From Alnus glutinosa (Eukaryota; Streptophyta; Magnoliopsida; Fagales; Betulaceae): a DNA stretch of 64,000 nucleotides. The stretch lies in NCBI RefSeq assembly GCF_958979055.1, contig NC_084896.1, positions 2,728,001 through 2,792,000 of the forward strand, in the 5' to 3' direction. The translations under genes and the position numbers were made by a program. The notes below the pieces were generated by a model. That model was given only the letters and a program-made list of their open reading frames with translations, was not told where the DNA came from and did no database searches. Each line of letters starts with the position of its first letter. The stretch's first letter is position 1. Below are positions 55,231-64,000 of this stretch, piece after piece.

Positions 55231-55630
55231 CCCTAAACCCTAAAACCCTAAAAAGGTAAAACCCTAAACTCGAAACCCGAAACCTAAATACAAAACCTTA
55301 AACCCTAAACTCTAAAACCGTAAACCCTAAATCCAAACCCTAAACCCTAAACCCTAAATCCTAAAACCCTAAACCCTAAACCTTAAACCCTACACCCTAA
55401 AAACCCTAAACCCTATACCATAAAAACCCTTAAACCCTAAACCTTAAATCCTAAAACCATAAACCCTAACCCTAAATCCTAAATCCAAACCCTAATCCTA
55501 AACCTTAAATCCTAAAACCCTAAACCTCAAACCCAAAACCCAAAACCTTAACACTAAACTCCAAACCCCAAATCCCAAATCCAAAACCCTAAACCCCAAA
55601 ACCTAAACCCTATACCATAAAGCCTAAACC
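55231..55630. repeat. Interstitial telomere-like tract (CCCTAAA type)
   Basis: About 400 bp of degenerate heptamers, ending at CATGAAGCATTATTTGG. This right edge is the same exon position as in 4169/32320, so the three tracts share an origin or a hotspot. Confidence 0.9.
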
Positions 55631-56914
55631 ATGAAGCATTATTTGGTGAAGATGGGAATTTTGTTTTGAGAGATTGGTCAAATGCGTCTTCTATATTTTG
55701 GGAGAGTTTCCACCATCTGACCGATACATCCCATTTTGGTTGACAAATTTGACATTTCGCCGCTCAACTGAAGCAGTGCTTGGGGAAGATGGGAATTTTT
55801 GTTTTAAGAGATAGGTCGATTGCGTCTTCTATATTGTGGGAGAGTTTCGACCATCAGACCGATACGTGGCCCCAAGGTGCAAAGTTTTAGATTGATAAGG
55901 TTACTCGAAAATAGCAGCTACTCGTTTCATGGAAAAATTTAGAAGATCCAGCACCTGGTGTGTTCTGGGGGGGGGGTTAGACCCAAATGGAAGCAATCAA
56001 TTTGCTTATAGTGGAACATATCCCAAATCTATTAGAGTTTTGGAGTTTGGAATGGAAATTAATTAAGCTTAATTCTTAAGATGAGATTGAATTTTGTTTA
56101 CAACATCAGTGTTCTTTCAAATGAAGAAGATATCTTATTCATTTTCTTTATAATTCATCTCACCGTTCTAAATTAGTGATGTCGTCTACAGGACAATTGT
56201 ACATGTGGACGTGGATGTCTGGCCCTTTGGAATGGAATATATTTTGGTTTGTATCGTGGGACCAGTCTCATGTCTATGCTTTGTTTGGTGCATTTGGCGT
56301 GTTCTACCGTGAGAATTTCTTAAACCCTTGTAAGTGTCTAAAAGGTTTTGAACCATTTTCGATCGAAGACATCAATCTAAAGGATTGTTCAGGTGGCTGT
56401 GTGAGGAAATCCCCTTACAATGTGAGAATAATATGTATGCTAATGGCACAAAAGATTGGTTCATGAAAATAACAAACATGAGATTGCCTGTTAATTTGAA
56501 AGCATATTCGGCAGCGAGTGCTAAGAATTGTGAAGTGGCTTGCATGAAAAATTGCTCTTGCATAGCTTATGCTTATAATAGGAGTTGGTGTATGATTTGA
56601 GAAGGAGCTCTTTTCAACTTACATCAACTCTCACATGGCAACTAGACTGGACAAGATATCTATCTCAAACTTGCTGCTGATGAGCATCAAAGTGTCTTTC
56701 GTTTTGATCATATGATCTAAATCTCCACAAAATTATGTCCTCTTTTGTTATGAACTAATACTTCATTCTCTGTTATTGAGCTAACAGTGTTTTTTGTCAT
56801 AATAATCAGGTAAAAAATGGAAAGTATGGGTAGCTATGCTCGTTCCAACAACAAGGCTTATCTTATGTCGATCTCTTCATTTGTTGTCAAGCGAAGGAAA
56901 GCTCAAACACATAG
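55631..56914 (+). pseudogene. Lectin RLK pseudogene lacking 5' part and kinase
   Basis: It starts in mid-lectin at the telomere-like tract and repeats a lectin segment (55631-55735 and 55760-55890), as in the pseudogene at 3500-5350. It then continues through SLG (TWMSGPLEWN), the PAN Cys region ([29 protein letters not shown]) to a stop at 56598-56600, with several frameshifts. The transmembrane exon is recognisable at 56810-56914 with its donor GGTAAGTG. No kinase exons follow within the window; only matching intron DNA and then a transposase are seen. Confidence 0.85.
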
Positions 56915-56930
56915 GTAAGTGTAAATATTA

Positions 56931-57640
56931 TAAGCATACATGGGAATCACTTTCAAAAGTTACATGGAAGAGTCTAGTTTAATCTAAGACAAGAAAAACG
57001 TGACAAGTCCTTGTTCTTAGTGTTACATAGAGAATCGCCTAAAGAGTCTACAATATCACATTTATATCCTTGCTATTTAGAATTGTAATGACCCAAGAAA
57101 AAGCGCTAGCTATATCTGCTGCCATAATTCCAAAAGAACTAGTCAATTTTAGAACAATGACTAAAATATTATAAGCATACATGGAAATCACTTTCAAAAG
57201 TTACATGGAAGAGTCTAGTTTAATCTAAGACCAGAAAAACGTGACAAGTCCTTGTTCTTAGTGTTACATAGAGAATCGCCTAAAGAGTCTACAATATCAC
57301 ATTTATATCCTTGCTATTTAGAATTGTAATGACCCAAGAAAAAGCGCTAGCTATATCTGCTGCCATAATTCCAAAAGAACTAGTCAATTTTAGAACAATG
57401 ACTAAAATATTATAAGCATACATGGAAATCACTTTCAAAAGTTACATGGAAGAGTCTAGTTTAATCTAAGACCAGAAAAACGTGACAAGTCCTTGTTCTT
57501 AGTGTTACATAGAGAATCGCCTAAAGAGTCTACAATATCACATTTATATCCTTGCTATTTAAAATTGTAATGACCCAGGGAAAAGTGCTAGCCATATCTG
57601 CCGCCATTATCCCAAAAGAACTAGTTAATTTTCTTGGAAT
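56931..57640. repeat. Three tandem copies of a 241-bp unit
   Basis: Copies start at 56931, 57172 and 57413. Units 1 and 2 are nearly identical. Each includes the first about 65 bases of the TRIM LTR (TGTAATGACCCA...), and the third runs on into the complete TRIM at 57566. The array lies at the start of the pseudogene's intron 2. Confidence 0.92.
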
Positions 57641-58077
57641 CCTTTTTAAAGCTCAATTTCATCTAGTAACTAGGCAATGTGAAACTTAACACCCATGAAT
57701 ATCTTTATAAATCACTCACTCTATGTGAGCTATTCATCTCTTCCTAATATGGGAGTGGGGTGTGACAAACTCCCCCCTTAAACCCCTAATGTCTTCGTAA
57801 GAGACACGTCATGCGGTGCTCTAGTACCACATGACTTGACATTACCAGGTGACTCTGATACCATTTATAACGACTCAGGAAAAAGTGCTAATCACATATG
57901 CGCTATCACCCCAAAATGACTAGTCAATTTGAAGCTTAATTCAATAGAATCCCTTATAAAGCTCAGTTTCACCTAATAACTAAGCAATGTGAGACTTAAC
58001 ACCCATAAATATCTTTATAAATCACTCACTCTATGTGAACTATTCATCTCTTCTTAATATAGAACCGGAGTATTACA
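57566..58077 (-). mobile_element. TRIM retrotransposon (non-Cassandra)
   Basis: The LTRs at 57566-57767 and 57866-58077 flank a 98-bp interior. On the minus strand a primer-binding site TGGTATCAGAGTC follows one LTR and a purine-rich GGGGG tract precedes the other. The 5-bp target duplication AAAAT is exact at 57561-57565 and 58078-58082. No 5S-like sequence is present. A scrap of the same LTR end is found at 60475-60543. It is non-coding. Confidence 0.88.
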
Positions 58078-58082
58078 AAAAT

Positions 58083-59107
58083 TGTCATCAATATTTCTTG
58101 TGTGCTTGGTGAATTATCCCAAAACCTATTGTCTTGACTAACGCTCCCATTTTTTTGCTTAATTTGTTTGTGCCACCCGTTAATATTTTGTTGAACCAAA
58201 AAAAAAAAAAAAAAAAAAAAATTCATTCCCACTAGCTAACCTTTTAAATAAATGTGGAGCTTGCAAACCCGTAGAATTTAGGAAGTTGTGACTTTCCCGT
58301 AGTCACCCTCTACGCTTGGAGGATCGGCATAATTAGTTGTTGTAATTTTGTCTATTTGAATTTTGATTGAAAAAATAAAGAAGTTTTTAATTGAGGGCTT
58401 AAATTTTGTATTGGGCTTTAGTTACATTTATAGACATTTGTTGCAACTTGCATGCATTTGCATAGTGATCGTCTGTTACCTAGTTCGTCGATCTAGCTAT
58501 GTCTCAATCTATCATGGAACCATGCATGCACCCAATTTGACACCCTTAGCAAGACAATTAATGCAAGACCAATTGAAGGTCATCCAAGGCCAACTAGGAA
58601 ATCTCCAAGACCAAATGACCGAGGACCTCCCAAGCCGATCGAGACAAAAGAAACCTTTGAGAGGGTTGAGTCAATAGAGGGTTCGCATCAAAGGATAGAG
58701 GGTCACAATTCCTGTTTGCTCTGTAGGTGCATGCATTGCTTAAAATAAGATCGATGACTTCTTCGCCGGGTTGTAGGACCAGCCACTAGTGATCTTGCCA
58801 TCAATATCGATTACTTATTAAAGAACACTCACATCCATCAAAAATTTGGTAGAAGACTTTACTTAACATCTTTGATCTTTTTATTATTTACTTAACATCT
58901 TTGATCTTTTTATTATTTTTATAATTATATCTTTAAAATTTAAAAAGTGTAAATTAATTATATTTAGCTTTCAATTTTTTTCAATTTCACCTTCCGTTAA
59001 GATTTTTCGTTAAATACTGTCAAAATTTTCAAAATACCCTTGTGATTTTTATTTTATTTTTATTTTAAAAAAATATATATAAAAATTTTTTTGAAAGATT
59101 CATACAT

Positions 59108-59150
<43 letters not shown>

Positions 59151-59255
59151 AAATTTCGTTAATTCCTTACTAAGAACTAAATCCTTGCAATTTTTTTTCC
59201 TAAAAAAAAAAAAATGATATTTTAGAAATTTTGACACCCCCTCCATTAGGTGTTA
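58083..59255. other. Intron-like DNA with a third copy of the intergenic segment
   Basis: 58720-59255 matches 11371-11990 and 50180-50740 (GGTAGGTGCAT...CTTAAAATAAGAT...ACCAGCCACTAGTG, then TTTGAAAGATTCA and CTCCATTAGG). Here it lies inside what should be intron 2 of the pseudogene, so it moved or was recombined in. Long A and T runs occur near 58200 and 59110-59148. An open stretch near 58360-58680 shows no known domain. Confidence 0.65.
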
Positions 59256-59459
59256 AATAGCTCTGATACCATGCATGTGAAATGTATTGGAGAATTATAT
59301 GGAAGAGAGAAGGAGCGGAATAGAATAATGGACTACATTGTATTGAGTCTTGATAATATTGTATTACAAGATACCTCTATATATAGAGAGGCTATGAGTA
59401 GTAGACAAGAAACCCTAGACTAAACCCTAGAATACATTAGGAAGTAAATAATCTCTAAT
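59256..59459 (-). mobile_element. LTR retrotransposon edge fragment
   Basis: GCTCTGATACCATG (59262 onward) is the complement of an initiator-tRNA-Met primer-binding site, followed on the right by LTR-like DNA (TGTGAAATGTATTGG...). Only this LTR/primer-site junction is recognisable. Confidence 0.5.
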
Positions 59460-59915
59460 TGATGTAGGACAATTTGAGGAGAAACCTCGGTAATATCAGG
59501 AGCTTGTTGCTGAAACGGGAAGTCTAAGTCGGTTAAATGCCGAGACGAGTAACTGGCCGATTTGCCGACTTGAATGACGGATTCTTGCCTATTTAGTTAT
59601 TTCCCTTTTAATGTAGATTTGATTTCAGTATTGTATTTTTTCTAAAATGGGTTTTCTTTGTCACCAAGTATCTCCTTTGATTAGGGAATATTTTTTGACA
59701 CCCATTATTTCCTTATTTCATTTATTTCCCACCTTGGGATATTTTATTTGCTTTTACAGTCATTAGGATTTTGCTATAAATTGAGAATCATTGTAACGGA
59801 GGAGACAATTTTTTATTATCAATAAGAATTCAATTTATCTCTTTCAACGTGTTTGTTGAATTTATGCTTTGAGAACGCAGCTTCTCAATCACGTTTATCC
59901 ACTTGCACTACGTCA
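59460..59915 (+). mobile_element. Small solo LTR (456 bp)
   Basis: Starts TGATGTAGGACAATTTG and ends CACTACGTCA; flanked by CTAAT (59455-59459) and CTATT (59916-59920). RLK3 intron 2 at about 39895-39915 shows the empty site ATCTCTAATGAAGGCTTTC. A TATA-like CTATAAATTG and an AATAAG signal near 59770-59830 support the plus orientation. Confidence 0.78.
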
Positions 59916-60661
59916 CTATTGAAGAGGCTTTCTATTATGACAAAATAATAATTTTACAATATTGAGGCCTAACAAAATCTCTAGACATGAAAATGAGGAT
60001 TTATTGACTCTAGACATACATGTAGTCATTCTTTTTCTTGTAATGTGTACAATTCACATTCATAAAGAATAGGCTTTCCATGAAAGTTAATAATTAAGGC
60101 CTCCAAAGTCTTAAATTTTTCAACATATATAAATTCTTGAATGTCCATTTGTTGACTTTTCCATTTTCACATTCATAAAAGTTCAACATGCATAAGGCAA
60201 TGTCAATTTCAATTAAATTGTCAATAGAACATAGAAATTATGTCTCTAATATGCTCCAACATCAATATGAATTGAATGCTAAAAAGAATATTAAAAGTCT
60301 TGAATATAAAAACTTAATTAATAATTTTACATCTCAGAAAGCGAGAAAAATGACTATAGTATATACATATATGTACTCTTCTTATGAAAGTGCAGGCTTT
60401 ACTCTAACTTAAATAAGATTTACTTTAATGTATATATATATAAATATATATAAAATAAATAAATAAGATTTACTTTCCACTCACTCTATATGAGCTATTC
60501 ATCTCTTCCTAATATGGGAGTGGGGTGTGACAAACTCCCCCTTAATATGAGCCTTTTTAGCTCTCCAGCAAATGCTTCAAAGTAAACTATATATATATAT
60601 TGTTTTTGAATATATGTTTGGCAACTCTTTACACTTAATTCAACTTTTTTCAAACCAACTC

Positions 60662-60697
<36 letters not shown>

Positions 60698-61330
60698 AGA
60701 GAGAGAGAGAGAAATCTAAGGGTGCATGGCCTCTCCTCCAAGTGATATTTAGGAGCTAGCTAGAGAACTAACCGTTCGCAAGGACAGAAGGTGCCTCAAA
60801 ACTGCCCACCATGCACCTAGGGTGATGGCGAAGGCAGTTCGGAAGCAAAAACCACCCGTCTAAGGCGGTGTACACCTCTACTTAATTAGAACCTCCAAAT
60901 TTACACGTGCCAAAAGTAGTAGTTGAACGCCATGCACTGCCTCCCTGACAACCAGGAACAAATCAAAAGTGTGCACCGGCTATAAAATCGAAACTTCATC
61001 TATAAACTGATTAGGGAGAGAAACTAAAATCGAGACTTGGAAGAGAAAGGCCATCTCCCACCTGATCTGGGCTGATCTGAGAGAGACCAGAGATTGAATG
61101 TGAGAAAAAGACCATTATCATCTTAGCTTTCTAAATCTCTCTTTCTCAGCCCAGTGTAAGAGTAGGTGGATCTGTAAGCTAACAATGTTAGTTTGTTAAA
61201 CCTCTCTTTGGTTCAAGACGATGTCGTTTGGTGCTTTGCATTGTAAGAACCAATATATTCCAAACTTCACCGTTTATTTGAAAAGAAGATGAGATATAAT
61301 TCGGTGCTACTAACAACCATCCTTGGTGAG
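59916..61330. repeat. RLK intron-2 DNA, paralogous to 39905-41140
   Basis: It is collinear with the first part of RLK3 intron 2 as far as TTCGGTGCTACTAACAACCATCCT, with a TRIM LTR scrap inserted at 60475-60543 and a long A run near 60662-60695. This supports reading 55631-56914 as a gene whose intron 2 remains. Confidence 0.8.
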
Positions 61331-62081
61331 TTTTGCAGCAAAAAATACTTGGATTTTTTTTTTTTTGGTCAAAAGACAGTCATCATATACCTCATAATTA
61401 TTAACCCAATGTAACAGGTAATTTCAGTTACTAGATTAAGGATGAATTTAGGAAGAAATTCGAAGTAATTGATTAATAAAATGGGAAATACATATAGTTG
61501 GCAATTTCAAGGTTACCATCCCTCCGCCATTCCTAGTAGCGCCTCACCAAATTTTACTCACCAAAATAGCTAAAAATCATTTTTTTCTATTCTGGTGAGC
61601 CACTTTATTAAAATTCCCCCAGCAGCCTCACCAAATTTTACTAGTCAAATGGAATTTCCATTTAAATAATAATTTTTCAATTTTTTTTTATTATTTATCT
61701 ATTTAAAATTTTTTGAATGTTTGTCTTACGGTCATATTTTTGAATATCTTATTCTAATGGTCATTTTTTAAAAAAATTGTCTTCTGCTAACGATCATATT
61801 TGTGAATATTTGTTTTATCCTAACGGTCATATTTTTGAAAATTTGTTTTTTCCTAACGGTTATATTTTTGAAAATTAGTTGTATTTCCTAACGGTCATAT
61901 TTTTGATAATTTTATTACTCTTTTACTAGTATTATTATTGTTTTTCTTTTTTTCTTTTTTCTAACGGCCATATTTTGGCAAAAAAATATGTCGTATGCTT
62001 TACATAAATAAGACAATTTCCTCTACAATTATCATTCACCCCAACTAATACTTATTTCCATCCAACCTCTATTTTTATTGT
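61331..62081. promoter_or_regulatory. Upstream region of the Harbinger transposase, with AACGG-containing repeats
   Basis: 61500-61680 has inverted and direct CTCACCAAATTTTACT motifs that could be the subterminal part of the transposon. 61728-61976 contains about seven units of roughly 40 bp built on CTAACGGTCATATTTTTGAA. AACGG is a Myb-type core. A possible TATA box (TACATAAATAAG) lies near 62001, about 80 bp before the ATG. Confidence 0.5.
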
Positions 62082-63362
62082 ATGGCTCGTTTTTTCTTCA
62101 AGAGTCGCTCTTTTCTTCCCAAAATCCTTCATGATGACTCTGATGATGATTTAGAGATAATTGCGAGGGCGTTGGAAGAAGAAGGATTAACATCACATCG
62201 TGGTGGTACCAAACGTCGTAGGCACATCGTGCGTAATCGGTTGCAAGGCCATGAAAGGCTTGTGCTTGATTATTTTGCAGAGTCACCAATATACCCTCCT
62301 AGGCTATTTCGAAGGAGGTTCCATATGAGGCGTCCTCTTTTTCTTCGTATTGTATCCGAGATTGAAGATTACGAGCCATACTTTGTCCAAGAAAGAAATG
62401 CAGCTGGAATACTTGGTTTTTCTTCCCTTCAAAAGATTACCGCTGCACTCAGGATGCTAGCATATAGAGTAACTGGTGATTATGTGGATGAATATCTAAG
62501 GCTCTCTGAAAGCACAGCAATGGATAGTCTAAAACTGTTTGCTCAAGCAGTGGTTTCTCTTTACTCCGATGTGTACTTGAGGTCACCAACAAATCATGAT
62601 ATTGCGAGATTGCTAGCGGAGGGACGAAGTCGTGGTTTTCCTAGGATGTTGGGGAGCATCGACTGCATGCACTGGAAGTGGAAAAATTGCCCTACATCAT
62701 GGAGAGGTATGTATTCTGGCCATAAACGTGAAGCAACTATTATCTTGGAAGCAGTTGCTTCATATGATCTTTGGATATGGCATGCATTTTTTGGGTTACC
62801 TGGGTCTAACAATGACATCAACGTGTTGGATAAATCTTTTATATTTACTAAGCTTGCTCAAGGGCGTGGTCCTCGAGTCAATTACTCTATTAATGGTCAT
62901 GACTACACGATGGGATATTACCTTGCCAATGGTATATACCCGCAATGGTCGACATTTGTAAAAACAATCTCAGCCCCACTAGGAGCCAAGAAGAAACATT
63001 TTGCTGCAGCACAAGAGTCTGCAAGAAAGGACGTAGAGCGTGCATTTGAAGTGTTGCAAGCACGATTTGCAATTGTGCGTCAGCCTGCACGATTTTTCAA
63101 AATACCTGAGCTCAAACAAATTATGAAAGCATGCATAATTCTCCATAACATGATTATTGAAGATGAAAAAGATGAACAAGACACTTTGGACTTCGATTAT
63201 GAACAACTCAATGCAAATCCTCTTGAACCAGTGTCGCACAATGACACAGATATGCTTTCGAAGTTTATTTCTAATCGTCAACGTATTAGAGACCGAGGAA
63301 ATCATTGTCAACTCCAATCAGGCCTCGTTGAGCACTTATGGCAACTACATGGCCAATCGTAG
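62082..63362 (+). CDS. PIF/Harbinger transposase nuclease (HARBI1-like), intact single exon
   Basis: A 426-aa uninterrupted frame. The N-terminal part has an acidic run (HDDSDDD) and a basic KRRR stretch; RRRFHMRRPLFLRIV and LQKITAALRMLAYR are the helical part ahead of the DDE nuclease. The catalytic triad is complete: Asp194 in GSIDCMHWKW, Asp245 in GLPGSNNDINVL, Glu319 in ARKDVERAFEVLQARF. The CIILHNMIIEDE end motif is typical. These plant proteins cut and paste DNA together with a Myb-like partner (ORF1), which was not found here and may lie past 64000. Normal family length is about 400-450 aa. It is most likely a recent autonomous element; domestication is possible but unsupported. Confidence 0.93.
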   Translation: MARFFFKSRSFLPKILHDDSDDDLEIIARALEEEGLTSHRGGTKRRRHIVRNRLQGHERLVLDYFAESPIYPPRLFRRRFHMRRPLFLRIVSEIEDYEPYFVQERNAAGILGFSSLQKITAALRMLAYRVTGDYVDEYLRLSESTAMDSLKLFAQAVVSLYSDVYLRSPTNHDIARLLAEGRSRGFPRMLGSIDCMHWKWKNCPTSWRGMYSGHKREATIILEAVASYDLWIWHAFFGLPGSNNDINVLDKSFIFTKLAQGRGPRVNYSINGHDYTMGYYLANGIYPQWSTFVKTISAPLGAKKKHFAAAQESARKDVERAFEVLQARFAIVRQPARFFKIPELKQIMKACIILHNMIIEDEKDEQDTLDFDYEQLNANPLEPVSHNDTDMLSKFISNRQRIRDRGNHCQLQSGLVEHLWQLHGQS

Positions 63363-64000
63363 GAGCTTCAAATGAATGCTAAATTTAATATGTATTATTT
63401 AAATTAAGTTAGTCTTTATTTATAATTTATTAAGTTAGTACTTATTTATAGTTAGAAATAAATGCCACTTTCGTAAAAACTAAAATTTTGGTTTACTTCT
63501 AGCTAACAAAAGTGTAGTATTGGTTTGTTTGTTTTTTTTAAATGCAACTGGAAACTTTCATTCAACAACTGTGACTAATACAAGCAATCAGCCAATCCCA
63601 AAGTTGTGGGGAACACAACAAAGCTGTTAAATTGCTAAACGTTAGTGGAGTGGAGATTTTGACATTTGTATATATTGACGTAAAAATCTAAAATACTGAG
63701 CAATCAGTATTTCTGTTTCCATATCCCCCTAAAATCGTAACAAATTTTCATCAAAAACAGCTCCTGTCTCCTGGTCTTAAGGCTAAAATGCCGAACAGAT
63801 GGAAACTTCCTTGGAGAAACTCAAACACCTTGCTGGCATTAATTTAGACGTATCAACCCATGTGAATGACACTGAAAAAGAAAGGCAAACTCGCGGACAC
63901 CTAATCACTGCATAAAATTTCTATTTTTCTGTCTATTTAAATTTTACTTTTAGAATGCCTCTGAATTGAAGCGAAAATGTATGATTTAAAGATGATTTAT
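63363..64000. other. Downstream of the transposase; no gene recognised
   Basis: AT-rich DNA. AATAAA-like strings near 63460 could serve as the transposase polyadenylation signal. 63540-63650 might be part of an untranslated region of a gene beyond the window, but nothing coding is readable. The right end of the Harbinger element was not found. Confidence 0.4.

Noticed and set aside
54497..55630. True chromosome end or subtelomere
   Set aside because: The tracts are short, degenerate and flanked on both sides by gene fragments, so they are interstitial.
58363..58677. Small membrane protein gene of 104 codons
   Set aside because: A hydrophobic stretch and a Gln-rich tail are readable, but there are no family motifs, and it lies in repeat-laden pseudogene intron DNA.

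Overview
This window is nuclear DNA of a flowering plant, most likely a woody eudicot; I cannot name the species. It is AT-rich, intron-bearing and crowded with plant transposons. Its main genes are G-type (bulb) lectin S-domain receptor-like kinases (RLKs) with the usual seven-exon structure, and its telomere-like tracts are of the CCCTAAA plant type. All calls come from reading the sequence and comparing parts of the window with each other; no database was searched.

Layout. (1) 1-9272 and 27838-37422 are two nearly identical copies of one block of at least 9.3 kb. Each copy carries an array of G-box-containing repeats, a Mutator-like MITE, two C-terminal exons of a MATE transporter on the minus strand, a broken lectin gene interrupted by telomere-like repeats and by a Cassandra-type TRIM (a miniature LTR element carrying 5S rRNA sequence), and a GC-rich element with terminal inverted repeats. 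(2) 9273-13400 holds a dead hAT (DUF4371) transposase cut off at the block edge, a 452-bp tandem duplication and old intergenic DNA. (3) 13436-17131 is RLK1, apparently intact (834 aa). (4) 17729-20703 is a solo LTR with a perfect 5-bp target duplication. (5) 21959-25287 is RLK2, a recently broken pseudogene. (6) 25300-27837 holds Helitron-like and MITE sequence. (7) After the second block copy, 38206-49727 is RLK3, apparently intact (851 aa), with an 8.4-kb intron full of nested transposons, including a second solo LTR of the same family. (8) 49745-54235 repeats the RLK1 upstream intergenic DNA but has gained two Mutator-like elements carrying GC-rich gene-like sequence. (9) 54236-56914 holds two broken lectin gene pieces joined through telomere-like repeats. 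(10) 56915-61330 is the matching intron DNA with a 241-bp triplication, a second TRIM and a small solo LTR. (11) 62082-63362 is an uninterrupted PIF/Harbinger transposase, lying where kinase exons would be expected.

How it fits together. This looks like a birth-and-death RLK cluster: a repeated unit (gene plus flank) has been copied several times, two members stay open, one is newly dead and several are fragments. Because paralogous flanks are present, empty sites can be read directly, which gives exact target duplications for several insertions. The least expected signals are a stem-loop with paired base changes and rows of short hairpins in the two solo LTRs, tRNA-T-arm-like minisatellites in the same LTRs, and telomere-like tracts sitting at the junctions of broken and fused lectin exons.
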